64,000 nucleotides of DNA from Rusavskia elegans (taxonomy: Eukaryota > Ascomycota > Lecanoromycetes > Teloschistales > Teloschistaceae), in the NCBI GenBank assembly GCA_011316305.1, contig SAUG01000121.1, forward strand, positions 62,001 through 126,000, written 5' to 3'. The position numbers and the translations under genes were made by a program. Below are positions 11,988 through 24,726 of the stretch, in pieces. Every line of letters begins with the position of its first letter. The first letter of the stretch is position 1. Under the pieces are notes generated by a model. That model was given only the letters and a program-made list of their open reading frames with translations. It was not told the origin of the DNA and searched no databases.

Positions 11988-13370
11988 GGTGGGTGGTTGT
12001 TGAAGGGTAACGGTGGCTGCAATTGATGCAGGGAGGTAGAGTAGGAAGTCATGGTAGCAGGTGAAGTAAGTGGACTTGGGGATTATTATGAGGACCCAGG
12101 GTCCAGGGAACGAGAACCCTGATCGAACGCGTAGCTCCGAGCCACATGCGCAAACAAGACCCTTGCTAAGGGGAAGAAGGAGATTAGTGCTTGGCAGAAT
12201 TTTCCCTTTTCGGCCACGAGGACGATGTTTCGTATGTAGCGGTGGCTAGTAGTCTCGGCTGCTTTGTTGGATCGCAAGAGAGCGATGCAGGGTCTCGGTA
12301 GATCCAGATCTGGGTCGAAAGATAGCCAATGGCAGTAGGAATTACGCCAGGATGGGATTAATGAAAGATCGATTCTCGAACCGCGGCAGCAGTCGCTAGC
12401 GGGCGAGTGTCGAGACACGATCTGCATGGCCGTTTGCGGCATTGTCATCGGATTGGATAGGTGTGGGGAGTGGCTAAGGAGCGATATAGGCTCATTCGCA
12501 AGCATGGACCAGCATGCATAATTCATTCTGTGTAGCGACCCCTTTCACCACTGCACGATAATGGACGAAAGAGCGGAGGATAGAACTGAAAAGAGGGTAG
12601 GTGCAAAGATGCTTCGAAATAAACTAAAGTCTAATTCAGGACCCTGACAATCCCTTGGCAGGTCCTTTGCTTGATCGGGCTAGACCCCGCTGAACCCCTT
12701 TTGAGCCCCGACTGGACCCTTGTTGGACCCTGCATTTTCATGATCATCTTCACCTCGTTCGGTCGGAGCACGTGGATGATGACATCAATGCAGACTGATA
12801 TGGTCAATGACAGTGTCATCAAGCCGCAACTAAATCGGGAAAAAACCAGTCTACATTTTCAGGCACACAGCAACCACCAATCAAACCTCGAATGCCCTAC
12901 GATGCCCAGCTCCAACCAAACTACGCCTAGAGCTGCATTGTGAAGTATAGTAATATCCCAGCACTTGATCGAACGGCATTCCACATTTATCACCCTCCCC
13001 CGCTACTGGTGGCAATCATTTCAGGAGTCAACCTACAGCGTTTCTCGTTGTATCTAAATAAAATATAATACAGGATATATACTACTTAACATGGTTTTTT
13101 CAGGAGCTATACTATAAGATCTACGCATTCGATATGACGATAATCTGTATCGAGGTTTCGAGTGTTGTACCCTCTCATCACAATCGACTGTTAGTACCGC
13201 AAGCCCCTGAATCAACTACCCTAGCGGGGGAGGGATCCAAGTTATCACATTGTATACTATACGCGTTAACGAGCGCCTGACCTTGATCTTTACTCAGCAG
13301 AATAGGTGGCCAGTATCTACTACCCCTTCGTTTGGCCAGCTGAGCAATTGACACCTCTGTTTATACCTAA
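11988..13370. other. Long upstream/intergenic stretch, no gene
   Basis: Presumably the desaturase promoter (from 11988) followed by unassigned sequence. Several open frames of 60-150 codons exist but look like chance translations. Around 13030-13110 the DNA is A/T-rich without a visible element. Confidence 0.4.
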
Positions 13371-14300
13371 GTGCAATACCTTGCCAGGGTAAGGGATACG
13401 CTTCTACCAGTACATGGCTTTGTAGTCTACGTTTCGAAGAATTCTGCCGATAACTACGACGGACTATGGGATTCCTACGTTATCCATACTCGCGACCTCA
13501 CCTTGTGGAGTTTCCGGTCTGGTAAGTTGCCGATTCTGTCATACGGAACAGAAGAATTGTCGAGTGTCGACGGTATCCCTTCCGCTGCTCGGGTTCCAAA
13601 TTCAGAGGTTTTTCAGGCGGAATTCAGTCCGCTAGAACCGAATTTAGTTGCGGAAGGGAGAGTATATGAAACAGGATGGTCGTTCCAGAGAAGGAAACCA
13701 CAAGGGTACTTGATGATCGATGATGTTGATCGTAAGTGCCGGAGTATTGCCTGAAAGCATTTATTGTCAGATGATTCAATTTCGAGACATACTCCAGATA
13801 CACGTAATTCGTTTCATTTATTTGTTCCTGGTAAGGTCTGCATCAGTTTGCTTATCAAGGTACGATCGAGTACATTCAATCTTGAAGTCCTTCCTCAAAT
13901 CCTTCCAATATCCTTAAGCGTACTGGCAGCTTACAATCAGCACAAGCAAACCCTTCCTTAATGCGTTCACTCTCTTCATACTACCTTGTTTTCTTCAACT
14001 CTCCTAGGTCCATTCTATTGAAGGATGATAATTTATAGTAAAAAGACATCGTTGCTGATGAACTTGGGTGAAGCCTGGGAGAAATCGAATTTATCGACGG
14101 AAAAGTATGTGCTTGGCCACTTTGTATGCTATGGCGCCAACAACTATCGTGGGAAAAGCTTGGAATGTTTGCTCGGTTGAGTGGAATTTGGCGCTATGCA
14201 ATGTCTCGCGGCCTCGCGTATGAAAATCTCATGACAGAAAGCACCCAGCATGCAATGCAGATGTATTACCACTCAATCAGCCCTGCTGACGCAGTAAGAA
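13371..14300 (+). pseudogene. Uncharacterised ORF fragments, probably a relic
   Basis: An open frame of 127 codons (13371-13754) reads protein-like (FVVYVSKNSADNYDGLWDSY; YLMIDDVD) but has no ATG at its start and ends at a possible donor GTAAGT near 13732. About 300 bases on, two frames again look coding: NLGEAWEKSNLSTEKYVLGHF around 14060-14125, and a different frame from 14126. No family is recognised. The absence of a start and the frame changes suggest a decayed gene, but an unrecognised spliced gene is possible. Confidence 0.3.
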
Positions 14301-14442
14301 ACCGTCCAGAGTCTATCAAAGTTGCGTTAGAAATCCAAGAGTGTACTTTTGTTAAACCTGTGTCCTTTATAGTTGAGGATTGCCCAGTGAGGCAGTCTCG
14401 GGGGTGCTCTTGTTTCCGGACATCATTTTGTCCATGCATTAT

Positions 14443-16773
14443 TCACCCAGTATTTTTTTCTGCTTTTCTCCGTGCGGCTAAACGCCGAAAGTATTCGTAT
14501 GCCATTCCGGCAAAGTTGAGAACCCATCCTAATAGGCCCAAATGGGCAACGACAGGTGCTGCCAGATCGGAGATCGAGAGTAAAAGCAGCAGGAAGCCCC
14601 ACGAGATGCGGATATGGCGAGGCCACGGGTGCCGCCGCGCGTTCCATATCATGGAGAAAGCAACGGCCATGAGAAAGACGTCCCAGAGCCTCCTGAGAAT
14701 GAATACATCCATCCCGTAGACAGCAATTACAAGTGATACCATAACCACTCTCAGTACCACAACCCAATATATCCGAAGCCTGACATAAGAGTGACATATA
14801 CTTCGGATAACTGGGCCTGTCGCCAATGGCAAGATCATTGTACCAAACAAGAGCGGGGCGGAAAGGATGGCAAACCAACGCAAATCCCAGACCTGGGGGC
14901 TTGGATCGTCTTCGTTGATAAGTCCAGGACTGGAACCATCACTGCTAATACTGTTGTTGCTAGATTGGTTGTGCGCTGTGCTGCTGAGCCAAGTGGACGC
15001 AGACTCTCGACTGATATTCATGCCTAAGAACGACTGATTGGACAGTCAGTGGAACTTGCAGATGGTAAGCCATGAGGCCTCAGTCCTTACCGTGACAAAA
15101 GCTAAAGGCACGTAGGTGGCTGCTAGGATAGTGATCATGGTGGGCATGCGACTCTGTAGGCTGCTTTGAGCTTCAATCTAGTCTCATATCAGTGACCTCA
15201 AAATCATTGATTAAAGTTCAAACAAGTACCTCTTTTCGAAGCTCCTCAATACTATTGCCAATCTTCCCTAACTCTTCCTCGACATAATCCAGATCTTCTT
15301 TGACTTTGCCCACAAGCTCTTCTAGCAGACTGGCCTCTTGCGATTCGCCATCTCTCGGGATAAGGGAAAAGAATTTTTGTTGGACTTCGTCAAGAAGCTC
15401 TTTGTTGCGTGTCATGTGGTCCCGGGCGTACTTCCTGCCATCGCTAAGGTAAAGCAAGTACTGAAATCTCTCTTTCGAGGGATGAACGCGACTTTGGAGA
15501 GACTAGTTATAATGCATCAGAGAAGATCTATAATAAGATTGACTGGATATCATACCATATCGAAAATTTCCTGCTTCACATCCTCTATGAAATTTCTCGT
15601 CTCGTTCAATGCAATCCTGAACACCGCGTGGGTCAGATGGAAAAGTCCAATGGAAGATGCTGACATGGGCGAGAACACAGGCAGCTGCAACGTGAATTCC
15701 AGCTTGAACATCTGGAGAACCCGCGTAGTTGAGAACAGTATAAGTGCTGAGGGAAGCTGAGATGGCGATTTGGTGAGAATGTACAGATCTGCGTATGCAA
15801 CAGATGGCATCTTGCTATGAGGTCTCCAGATATACACGTCAATATCTCCCTTGTATTTCCTGACTTCATGCGGCCATGTAATCCTCCATACAAGATCTGC
15901 GTCATTAGAGGCTTGACTTGGTTCTACAAACACGAGTGGTCAGCTTCTGTGCTATGACTAGAGGGGACATACTCATTGATGGTAATTGAGGATGCACAAG
16001 GTAGCGTTCGACTACGCTGGGATTGGCGATTGATTTGACCGCTTTCGCTGGGACATTCCATCCTAAGTTACAAATTTATTAGCAACCATAGTCTACGAGT
16101 ATGTATTGAGATCTCACCGGAAAAGCTTGACGTCATGTAGATCATGGCTTCTCTTGGGATTCGATATCGTCTGTGCCCATGCGGTGGTAAGGGGCATAAA
16201 GTATTTGGTCGAGCCCACAGAGGCGCTTTGGGGTTTTCTGCGGTGAAACAGCTGCAGTCGATCAGTCTTCGACAACAAAACAGTGGGCAGAGAATGGTCT
16301 GACAGTGCGACAACAGCATCCGTGGGTACAACAAGTAGTCTTGAACATAGGAGGCCCAACCACTCATACATGCTATGCTTGTCAGGGCGCCGAAATATAT
16401 CTTCGTTCACTACTCTTGAGATCAGCTGCCCATGTGCATGCAAGCGATAGTTGGATAAACAGTCCATACAAGCTAAGATACAGTCTTTGCCAGGTGCTCG
16501 AATGACGACTTCGAACATTTGGTCCGGACAGGCCATCTGCCTGGATTTTGTGGCATGGAAATCGGCCAAAAAGGTAGTAGGATCATAGCTGAACAGCTTT
16601 GCTCCTGCTTCGACTGCCTCGTCCACTGGGCCTTCGAGCCGGGTCTGAGCGATCGTACGGAGTCTGGTCCAGAGGCGGCCCGTCATATTCGACGACGCCC
16701 TTCTCACGGAATGCGCCTTCGTGTCGGCTGCGGTTTGAGCATTCAAGTGGGAATCTCCATTGTCTCTGCTCAT
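14443..16773 (-). CDS. CorA-type divalent-cation transporter-like membrane protein
   Basis: Proposed exons: 16773-16118, 16062-15973, 15923-15556, 15502-15230, 15177-15091 and 15033-14443. Near the end of exon 5 and across its junction the protein reads ATYVPLAFVT then SFLGMN, the GMN signature of the CorA/Mrs2/Alr1 pore with its preceding helix. A charged coiled-coil segment (ELVGKVKEDLDYVEEELGKI) lies just before it, as in CorA stalk helices. Unlike bacterial CorA, several more hydrophobic segments follow GMN, as in fungal CorA-like plasma-membrane proteins of unclear substrate. ATG is taken at 16773. With the near acceptor of intron 1 (at 16062) the frame is off by one base; a distal acceptor near 16016 restores it but drops about 15 residues. 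Confidence 0.65.
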
Positions 16774-17313
16774 GGCGGCGTACTTGGAGTTGACGAGACA
16801 AGGAAACAAATCTTGCTATCGTGCATTCCACTTGACAAGGTGTGCTTGCCCATGAATATATAGACATGTACGCGTTGCAGCCTTGTGTAGGTTCAGCCTC
16901 GCCGAGTGGCTTGGGAGTGGACGGCAGCATTGTAGCAGGTGTCCACACCCAATCACGAGTACATTTCCTACACCAGCACCATCATGGGAAATTAACAAGG
17001 GGGCGGGTCATGACTTTCTGGCCCCACTGGTGTGACTGAGTGGTGTCAGACTGTTGCCACTGAGCTGGAGAAGCTACTTCGCCAAGGCGCCAGGACCGAA
17101 TAGGCTTAATCGCATCTCAAAACCCTCGCAAATATCCGGTGGCGGCGAAAAAGCCAATTGAATCTGGCAGGGGGTTTTAAATTTTCATCATGAAATATCG
17201 CTGCCTTCAACCTCGTTCTGAGGAACGCGTACAGATCCAACATGTGCTCTCTACAGAGAAATCATCGCCAAGATCAGCTGTTTTACACCGGCCTATTAAC
17301 ATATAGCGTACAT
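16774..17313. other. Upstream of the CorA-like gene, no gene seen
   Basis: Presumably promoter sequence; ends where the tandem repeat begins. No recognisable element. Confidence 0.4.
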
Positions 17314-18034
17314 GACTGCACCAGAACGGGGGCTCCACACTGTCAGGATGTTGGTGGGTTATTTATAGGCTTACACACGCCCTCAGCTTGACAGCCGAGG
17401 CAATGCTGGATATTAAGCTGGAGCAGCTTGTAACTTTTATAACTGGTCGTAACTGACTCCGGTTTTATAACTACTAGGGTATTATAACGCTATACTAATA
17501 CCGATTCTTATAGGCTTTACCTATAACGCCGTATAGCGGGTTATATTACCGCTAGAATCTTATAATACAGATTTTAGCGTCGCCGATCTTTAAATTTACT
17601 TGCTGTACAGGGATTTAAAGCGGATAAAGCCGGGCTTATAACTGACTGTACTAAAACGGGGGCCCTATACTATTAGGATATTGATAGGTTATTTATAGGC
17701 TTATATATCCCTTTAGTTTAACAGCCGAAGTAATATTAGATATTAAACTGGAGCAGTTTATAATTTTTATAACTAGTCGTACTTGATTCCGGTTTATAAC
17801 TACTAGGGTATTATAACGCTATACTGATACCGACTCTTATAGGCTTTGCCTATAACGCCGTTCAGCGGGTTATATAACCGCTAGGGTCTTATAACGCAGA
17901 TCTTAGCGTCGCCGACCTTTGAATTTACTTGCTGTGCAGGGGCTTAAGGCGGATAAAGCCGGGCATATAACTGACTGCACCAAAACGGGGGCCCTACACT
18001 GTCAGGATGTTGGTGGGTTATCTATAGGCTCACA
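17314..18034. repeat. About 330-bp tandem repeat, 2.2 copies, RIP-marked in the middle
   Basis: Two complete units (about 17314-17643 and 17644-17972) and a partial third (about 17973-18034) start with the same GACTG(C/T)AC(C/T)A(A/G)AACGGGGGC pattern. Differences between units are mostly C-to-T and G-to-A. The right half of unit 1 and the left half of unit 2 are the mutated versions, whereas the outer parts (left of unit 1, right of unit 2, unit 3) keep the C/G state. I find no coding frame, terminal inverted repeat or primer site, so the source of the unit is unknown. Confidence 0.85.
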
Positions 18035-18924
18035 GTACAGGAAACCATCTGACGGTTCGCGGCCAGACGCCGAACCACTCTTACCAGCACAATGTAAAGA
18101 GATCCTCTCGTGAGCCAATTCCCAAGTCGCTGAACTTGCCCTGTTGATATCGACATGAGATATACAGGGCGATGAAAGGAAGCAGGAAAATCGTTAAGAA
18201 GTCGGTTCCTGATATTGCAGGGGGAAAACAAGGAAAAGTCTCTCTCATCATTCAAGGATCCTAAATCCAGACATCTCTAGATAGTAACCGAAAAGAATGG
18301 GGCTTCAGGGGGAGAAACATGGGATCGTAATGGTGTTCTCTCCAACAATGTTCCGTTCATAGGCAATACACCATGTAACTCAGCTCCTACCCCTTGCACG
18401 TCATGACGATACCACGTCCAAGAACGATCACCGCCGAACTCTTTTCTGCCTCGAGTGTCTCGCATTATTCAATGCGGGTAATAGCGTTAGATAAAAAGAG
18501 CAAAGGAGCTATCAAGAGCATAACACTATAAGCCTCGATCTTTTGATATACAAAGTATCAGCTCGGCAGTGTCCCATCAGACGTTGGGTGTATGAAAAGA
18601 CTCCCTGAATATTGCAATTAAGCCATCAAAGAAGCAACGGACTGAACACGAAGAGCCAACCACTGAGAGAGAGGAGAAAGAAACCAGCAATTGCAAGTCC
18701 GGAACCAGGTATCGTCGAAGCCATGCATTTTTTTCTCTCAATTTTTCCAATAGCGTCGGCCTTCAGATGATCGGCCAGGCTGCAGGTAAGGCTTTGGTAC
18801 CGACCGCGGTAGTTCCAAATGCCATAGATTTGGGCGTTGTGGTTCGATGGCATGGCAGAAGGCCCAAGAGGTGAGTGACTGTACGGTCCACTGCTCGAAT
18901 TTTTTTGGATGAGAGTGGAGGAGA
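18035..18924. other. Intergenic, nothing recognised
   Basis: Includes the likely 3' UTR of the minus-strand secreted-protein gene. No gene, repeat or RNA seen. Confidence 0.4.
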
Positions 18925-21341
18925 TCAGCACCGAGCCGGATCCCACAAATCTCCAAACTCTTCTTTAACCCCCATTTCGTCCATCATGATATCGCAAGCT
19001 CCCTCGAACGTGTACGGTTTATTAAAGTCCGAATGCCAACGCGGGTTCCGCTGCGCATACTTGATGTTCTCCCCCACCGGATCGTGGAAGCACATGTGGC
19101 AATTGAGATCCAGCTGCTGTTGTAGCTCATGGTACTTTGGGAGCGTGTTGAAAGATTCGGTCGCATTATTGAACTCTTCGCACAGGTGGTCCTTGCCTTC
19201 GACCCAATAACGCGCTGTCTCCAGTCTTATAGGCCAATGGATGTCCATATTGCAGAGATTCTTGAAGAACTGTACCGGCATGGTGGTGTCCTTGTAGAGC
19301 GCTTCAGTACACCAGGTTTTAGCCTTGTGCAGTGGATGGGAACGGTCCGTCTCTCCCATTCAGTCGGAGAAGTGGGCTTCTTTCCAGAACGCTATGGTCT
19401 CACTGCCGTTGTCGTCACCGCACATACATGGCATACGATCCTTGACGTCGCTTCTGGAGTGCGTATCGCACACGGGGAGGCAGCTGCCAGAAGTGGAGGT
19501 GCCCTTGCCGTCAAAAAGATCCTTGACAGAAGGCAGCATGGGACCATTACCGATGGCATTTTCCTTGTAGTGAGCGTACGATGCTTCCAGGAACTGCGAG
19601 AGTGTGAGGTCCCACACGTTGTCTTTCTTGACGAGGTCATCTAGGCCGAAAAGCTTGAGCTCCTTTTCGCCGTTCCAATTCTGCCAACATTTAGCCTGGC
19701 AGAGTCTCTTATCATAGCTTAAGAAGTTTGTAGAATCCTTTGACCCGGGGTCGAACTGCGAACACTGGATGTAACACATCTGTTCTTCCAGGATGATTGA
19801 TACAAGGGCGTTCTTGAATTGGGTCTTGATCTCTCTGGCAAAGAATTAGTAAGGTACTATGACGTGTCGTATCCCTTTGGCTGGCGGGTTGGGCGTCCGA
19901 TACCTCGATTGCCAGCCATATTGGATACCACACCGGCGCATGGGATACGAGCTGACTTACTGTTCGATCAATGTCGGCTCGCCAACAAACCTCCGCGATT
20001 GTGTGAGAGAGAGCTCAAGCCAATCGCCATGCTTCAACATTTCCGCGAGCACTGTTGAATCGCCAGTCTTTATCTCACCTGCAACGATTATCAGTCTTGA
20101 TATCATCCTGTGACTCTTGTACACAAACCATCTTCCCCAAAACCAACACCTCTCACCATGTCCGAGTTGGTCTGCACAATTAGAGACCGGTATGCTTGCA
20201 TCTGTGTGTTTATCAAATCCTAAATCTTAAGCCGGGATTCCTCCTCGTAATGCTTCGGCTCGCTTGGGACATCCTTGCACAACGCTCTTTCAAGCGCATC
20301 CCCTCCCACCTTCAATCGACCGAAGCATTAGCCAGACCGACCCAGCATTGGAGTCTGTGAACTTACATTCACTGGAAAGTTCGAGGCAATGCTGAGTCCC
20401 AGTTGCCGATTTCCAATATGAATTGACGCCTGTGGCAGCATTCTTGACGAACCGCTACGGCGATGACCGAGCGGCGACTACGGCTGTCTTTTCAAGACCA
20501 CTTGCGACACCAGCTTCGGCACCGGCTACTGCTGGGGCTGCGGGTGCAATGACGGCGGCGACGACCGTCAAGGCGGCCATGATGACGGCTTTAACGATGC
20601 CGGCGAGCAGCTTACACTTGCGTTCGTCTTCCTCGTCGTGTTTCCAAAGAAAAGTGTGAGCCAAAGATCCCGCCATCAGTGCCAGGTCGGTTTGTGCTGC
20701 AACACTTTGCTCCTAGTCAAAGTCAGTCATTTGTCAGGAACAAGGCTTGGAATGCTCACAGCGACTACTGTGGATACCATTGAGAGTTCGTGCATCGACT
20801 CCATTATGAAATATACCCTTCGAGCTCTGTGAATGTCTCCACAAGTAAGGGTTAAGACCTCATCGCACGAAAGTCGCTTTGCACAGCCCTTTGGGGTGGC
20901 GCCACAGTCGAAGTCTGGATATCCGAGCATTTTCTCAGCGAAAAAACTTGGCTCCGATGTTCTGGAGGACCAATTTGATGGGAGTGGCATGCCTGCAGTG
21001 TGTCCTTGCACGAATTCCATGTATCTGTCGCCTGCAAAAGACTTGTCCCAATTCGCCCGTGTCTTTTCAAAGAAATCACCATGATTTCTGCAGAAATGGA
21101 GCGATCGTCGCTGCAAATTACTGCCAGCGAGATTTTCTGCATGGACTGAAATGCTGGTTGGGTTGACAGTTTGGTTTTCGGCTTGGTCTGAAGGACTAAT
21201 TGAGCTTGTAGCTCGGCAATCAGCATCATACCAATCCGGACTGGGAGGCGGCAGAGGCGGAGGGAAGATTTGGGCGACAGTAGACCCAGGAAAGGCTGCC
21301 CATATGCCCAGAGCTGTGGTGACTTGATTGATCACCTTCAT
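18925..21341 (-). CDS. Secreted cysteine-rich fungal protein, one in-frame stop
   Basis: The start at 21341 gives a signal peptide (MKVINQVTTALGIWAAFPGS, cleavage after about TVAQ). Proposed exons: 21341-20760, 20712-20367, 20201-20157, 20078-19961, 19834-19404 and 19352-18925, about 650 codons, all phases agreeing. Features are a Cys-rich N-terminal half (FDCGATPKGCAKRLSCDEVL), a long Ala/Val-rich hydrophobic segment (about residue 220-265) and a C-terminal half with paired cysteines (CYIQCSQF; CLPVCDTHS; MPCMCGDD). This resembles large extracellular proteins of unknown function in fungi; I would test DUF7872 but cannot confirm it. A TAG at 20455-20457 lies in frame inside exon 2; a weak intron ending exactly at that TAG could remove it, otherwise the gene is nonsense-mutated. 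Confidence 0.55.
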
Positions 21342-21926
21342 AGTTGAGTTCTGTTATTTCGAAGCCTATGCTGTTAGAGTCATTAGTACAATGGATACAA
21401 TGATTGAACGAACGATGCGAGAGATTGATGAACAGATAATATGAGTATAGTAGGGGAACACCGACTATGAGTGTATGTGGGCTGTAGCCAGTGAATACAA
21501 GCTTTACTGCTGAGAATTCGTGAGATGGGATATATTTAAGAGCAGGAAGTTGATTAAGAGGAGGAGAGAGGAAGAAAAGAGAAGTTCGTAATTTATTAGA
21601 TGACGGACGCACTAAGAAACACAAAATTTCATAGGCTGAGCACGTTACGGAGAGAAAAGCAATAGGAAGAGGAAACTGAAGAATAGACTATATATTATAC
21701 TGCCGCATGGCCCCTTGATTGGTGAGCGGTACTTGTTGAGGAAATATCGAAGTATTACTTACTTAGTCGTTTCTCTTCCCAATCAAGGAAAGTGAGGGAG
21801 GTTTCTAGCCCAACAATCACAAGTTTTGTCTTGGACCTATTTAGCCAATCACTACCTACATACATTGCTTTGACATTCTGCAAGGATGCAAAGGATAACA
21901 AGAAGACTAGCCTACCGTGGAAATCA
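21342..21926. other. Intergenic between two minus-strand genes
   Basis: Holds the upstream region of the secreted-protein gene and the 3' side of the DUF3292-like gene. Nothing else recognised. Confidence 0.4.
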
Positions 21927-24053
21927 TTATCCACTAACCTGCCATCTCAACCCACTGTACCCAACAATTTGAGTGAAAACCTCATTCCTTCGCTCCAGAC
22001 CCGAAACTCTACATTCTTCGCCCTCAGTGCTCACAAACAAAAGGCCCTCTCCGGTACCGACTTTTTGCAAGAGTCTTATCTCATCAAACCTCACCTTCCA
22101 TAGGACATTCTTCCTGATGGCGGATCTGAATTTCACTCCCTCAGAGCTGACACAGAGGTCTCCATGGTGATTCCTGCTGGTGCAATGGTATTTTCCCAGG
22201 TTTGCTACGTAATTCACGTCTGTTTCTTCATTGGAATCGTTGTCTCCCTTTTTGTAATCTTCGCTTGATTCAAGACCCGCTTTCTGCATTGCTGCGGTAC
22301 GATAGCTGGCTTCGATTTGAAGGCGAGCGATTGCCCATTCGGCTGCAGAGTTGATTAGTGTTTCTTCAAGCAGAGGGAAGGTGGCTAGCGGCCTACCATC
22401 AGTGGGCACGCGCCAGAAAAGCCATTTCATAGGGGAGGCAAGTAACCTGTACTGGGGGTACCGGGTGGCAAGAGGAAAAAGGCCAAAGAACATAACGCCA
22501 AAGTTGAACTGGGATATCTTAATCAGAATGTGAAGGGGCATTGTGGTGATGGCGAGCCAGAAGACGGAGAGTAAGACCAATGTAATCTTCGTACGAGTGG
22601 GTTCGCGCCATTCGTAGAAACTGTACAAGGGAGGGTCAGTGTCGCTAACCGAGCTGGTATGAAGGGACTGAGGTTAATAATGGAAACCATCACTAACTTT
22701 CTCCAAATCTCGAGTACATTGGCCAGATCCTCAAGCTGTAATAGTAGCCACGGACCAAGATCCTGCCTCAAGGCATCGGTCCATCCATGAGAGCCGTGTT
22801 GCTCGATCAACTGCGTAATATTCATTGCCGTCATCTCAACGTCTTCAGAGCGCTTGATCTCGCCACGGATATCTTCAAGTGTGGGTGGGTACAAGCGGCG
22901 CTTGACCACCGTCCAAATGAGAGCGAGGATCTGATATCAAGTTCAGCAGAGTCATCCCGAAGCTTACAGCAAGGACCTACAGCAGCCCCACTCAAGTAAT
23001 TCACGGCCCATAGGAAGGTGTAGGCCGCCAGGTACTTTGCGGTTTCAGTGGGATCGTCCCACCGATATATGTGACGAATCTTCATGAGAAGCATTTGGTA
23101 TGGCGTTGAAGTCATGATGAGTCTCTCGGCACTCGTGTTGAGTGCTTCTTCCGACGGCGTAGGCAGGTTTGGGGCTTGGTCGATATATTGATCTCCGTAA
23201 TGCTCCAGATGATAGCGGAGAAGCTTAGTTGTACTTAGCAACGGGTTTCCTTGGGGCATCACTTGGTCGCGAATCTGGACTACAAGAGAAGACAACAGTA
23301 GCATACATGATGCCAATAATCTCCCCATTGGATACGCTTCCGTCCGTCCTCGCCCTGAGCTTGGAAATCGGCCAACTTCGGCCACGATGTCGTATGTGGC
23401 GGGACTCTCCGGACCATCAACACATGTCGATCGAGCGTCCATCTCACAAAAGCGTCTTGTCTGACTTTCTTCAGCTCCTCGAGGTTATCCGCGGCTTGAG
23501 TTTTGTCCTCCTCGGACTTGGCATTGACAGCCTCATCGTAGGCACGCACAAGCCTCACCTCAGCGCCATGGGCAATGACCTGGTTGTCCATAGCTTCCGC
23601 AAACTTGGCTCCGCTAGCTCCATGAAGGGCGGACTGGACGGTTGAGACTGGATGTTTCAAGACCTCCTTGAAGCTGGGGCCTTTCTGCTCCGGGGCGTCA
23701 TGGAAGAGTCGATCGTTCTCATCGTCTTCTGGTGGTGGAGGTGCCAGTACCGGAACGGTTGTGGGGTCGACAGATTTCTCTTTCCTGTGGTGTGTGGGAT
23801 GAAGGACGACATCGGCCGTCGTCTTGACATTTTCACTCAACTTCTTGGAGATTCGGCGGAGTTTGCTTTTACCATTGCTCAAATTCACGTCTTCAAGGCT
23901 GTGTCCACTGGTCTGGCTTTGCTCAGCTGAGCTCGTCGGCTGTAATGGGGCGACGAGATGGCGATCAGGATTGTGATAAACATTATAGCTTGCGCGATCC
24001 AATCCTTGGGAAAGGTGCTCGGGTGATGGGCGGCTCGGGCCTTCAGATGCCAT
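21927..24053 (-). CDS. DUF3292-like membrane protein
   Basis: Predicted 647 residues from exons 24053-23336, 23279-22981, 22930-22698 and 22620-21927; introns of 56, 50 and 77 nt with GT-AG ends and matching phase. The N-terminal 240 residues are polar and Pro/Ser-rich (a PPPPEDDEND patch) and lead into a helical region. Hydrophobic segments then appear (ILALIWTVV; ITLVLLSVFWLAITTMPLHI; FGVMFFGLFPLA), and the C-terminal part (YHCTSRNHHGDLCVSSEGVKFRS onward) resembles a GRAM/PH-like lipid-binding fold. This layout matches the fungal DUF3292 proteins as I remember them; their function is unknown. An organelle-membrane role is inference only. Confidence 0.7.
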
Positions 24054-24726
24054 AGCTCCATCAGATTTGGGTGGGAACGCTCAAACTACATTGATCAGAG
24101 CGCTATTCTTTGACAGCGCGACCTTATGCTAGTGCATTCAACAATAATGAGAAACATCTTCAGAGCAAGGGCATGAGCTGACTGACATACGTTATGGTGG
24201 CAGGTGATGCGTCTCTTAATGGCTAGTGCAGCGTCACCTTAGCCGGACGCAGGGCCTGTTTGTAGGTAGAGCGTAACAGCTAACAGGTACGGTAAGGTAT
24301 CTTAAGTATTAATTTAGAGCGAATGTCGTCTGAGAGCTCTGAGTGAAAGGCTGACAAGCTTGAGAATTTGATACTAGAGTCATGTTGTCACTGGCCGAGT
24401 ACAATTCGTGAAGGCCATCCGCGCCAGCGAATAGTCTTCCTTCTATGCGACTAGCGTATATGGGCTGGTGTCTAAAGCAGTTAGATTCCAAACGCCTCTC
24501 CTCGATATAGAGGCCTGCACTGTTCAATGCAAAACACCGAGTTCACCTTCGTTCAAACACATGACATGATCACTTATGCATGCCCCAGCCACGAAGACCT
24601 GTTTGTGATCAGTCACTTGGAGCTGCATCAGACTACGAAAGCTGAGGCAAAGATATACAATTTTAGTCTGCCAACAATTACACTTTGCCACCGACCCCAG
24701 TCCTGTCTGCACCTCACAATGTCTGT
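24054..24726. other. Intergenic
   Basis: Upstream of the DUF3292-like gene and downstream of the phosphate permease gene. No feature seen. Confidence 0.4.

Noticed and set aside
10129..16773. A lipid or secondary-metabolite gene cluster linking the desaturase, methyltransferase relic and CorA-like gene.
   Set aside because: Unrelated families, large gaps and no synthase or regulator; proximity only.
19360..19362. In-frame TGA in the same gene (HFSD*MGETD).
   Set aside because: A 51-nt intron with a GTGAGA donor and GGGAG acceptor removes it in phase; not counted as a lesion.
20223..20225. An apparent second in-frame TAG in the secreted-protein gene (RLKI*DLINTQ reading).
   Set aside because: A long intron from the GTAAGT at 20366 to the CACACAG at 20202 keeps phase and joins YASIPVSNCADQLGH to GEIKTGD, so the TAG is intronic.
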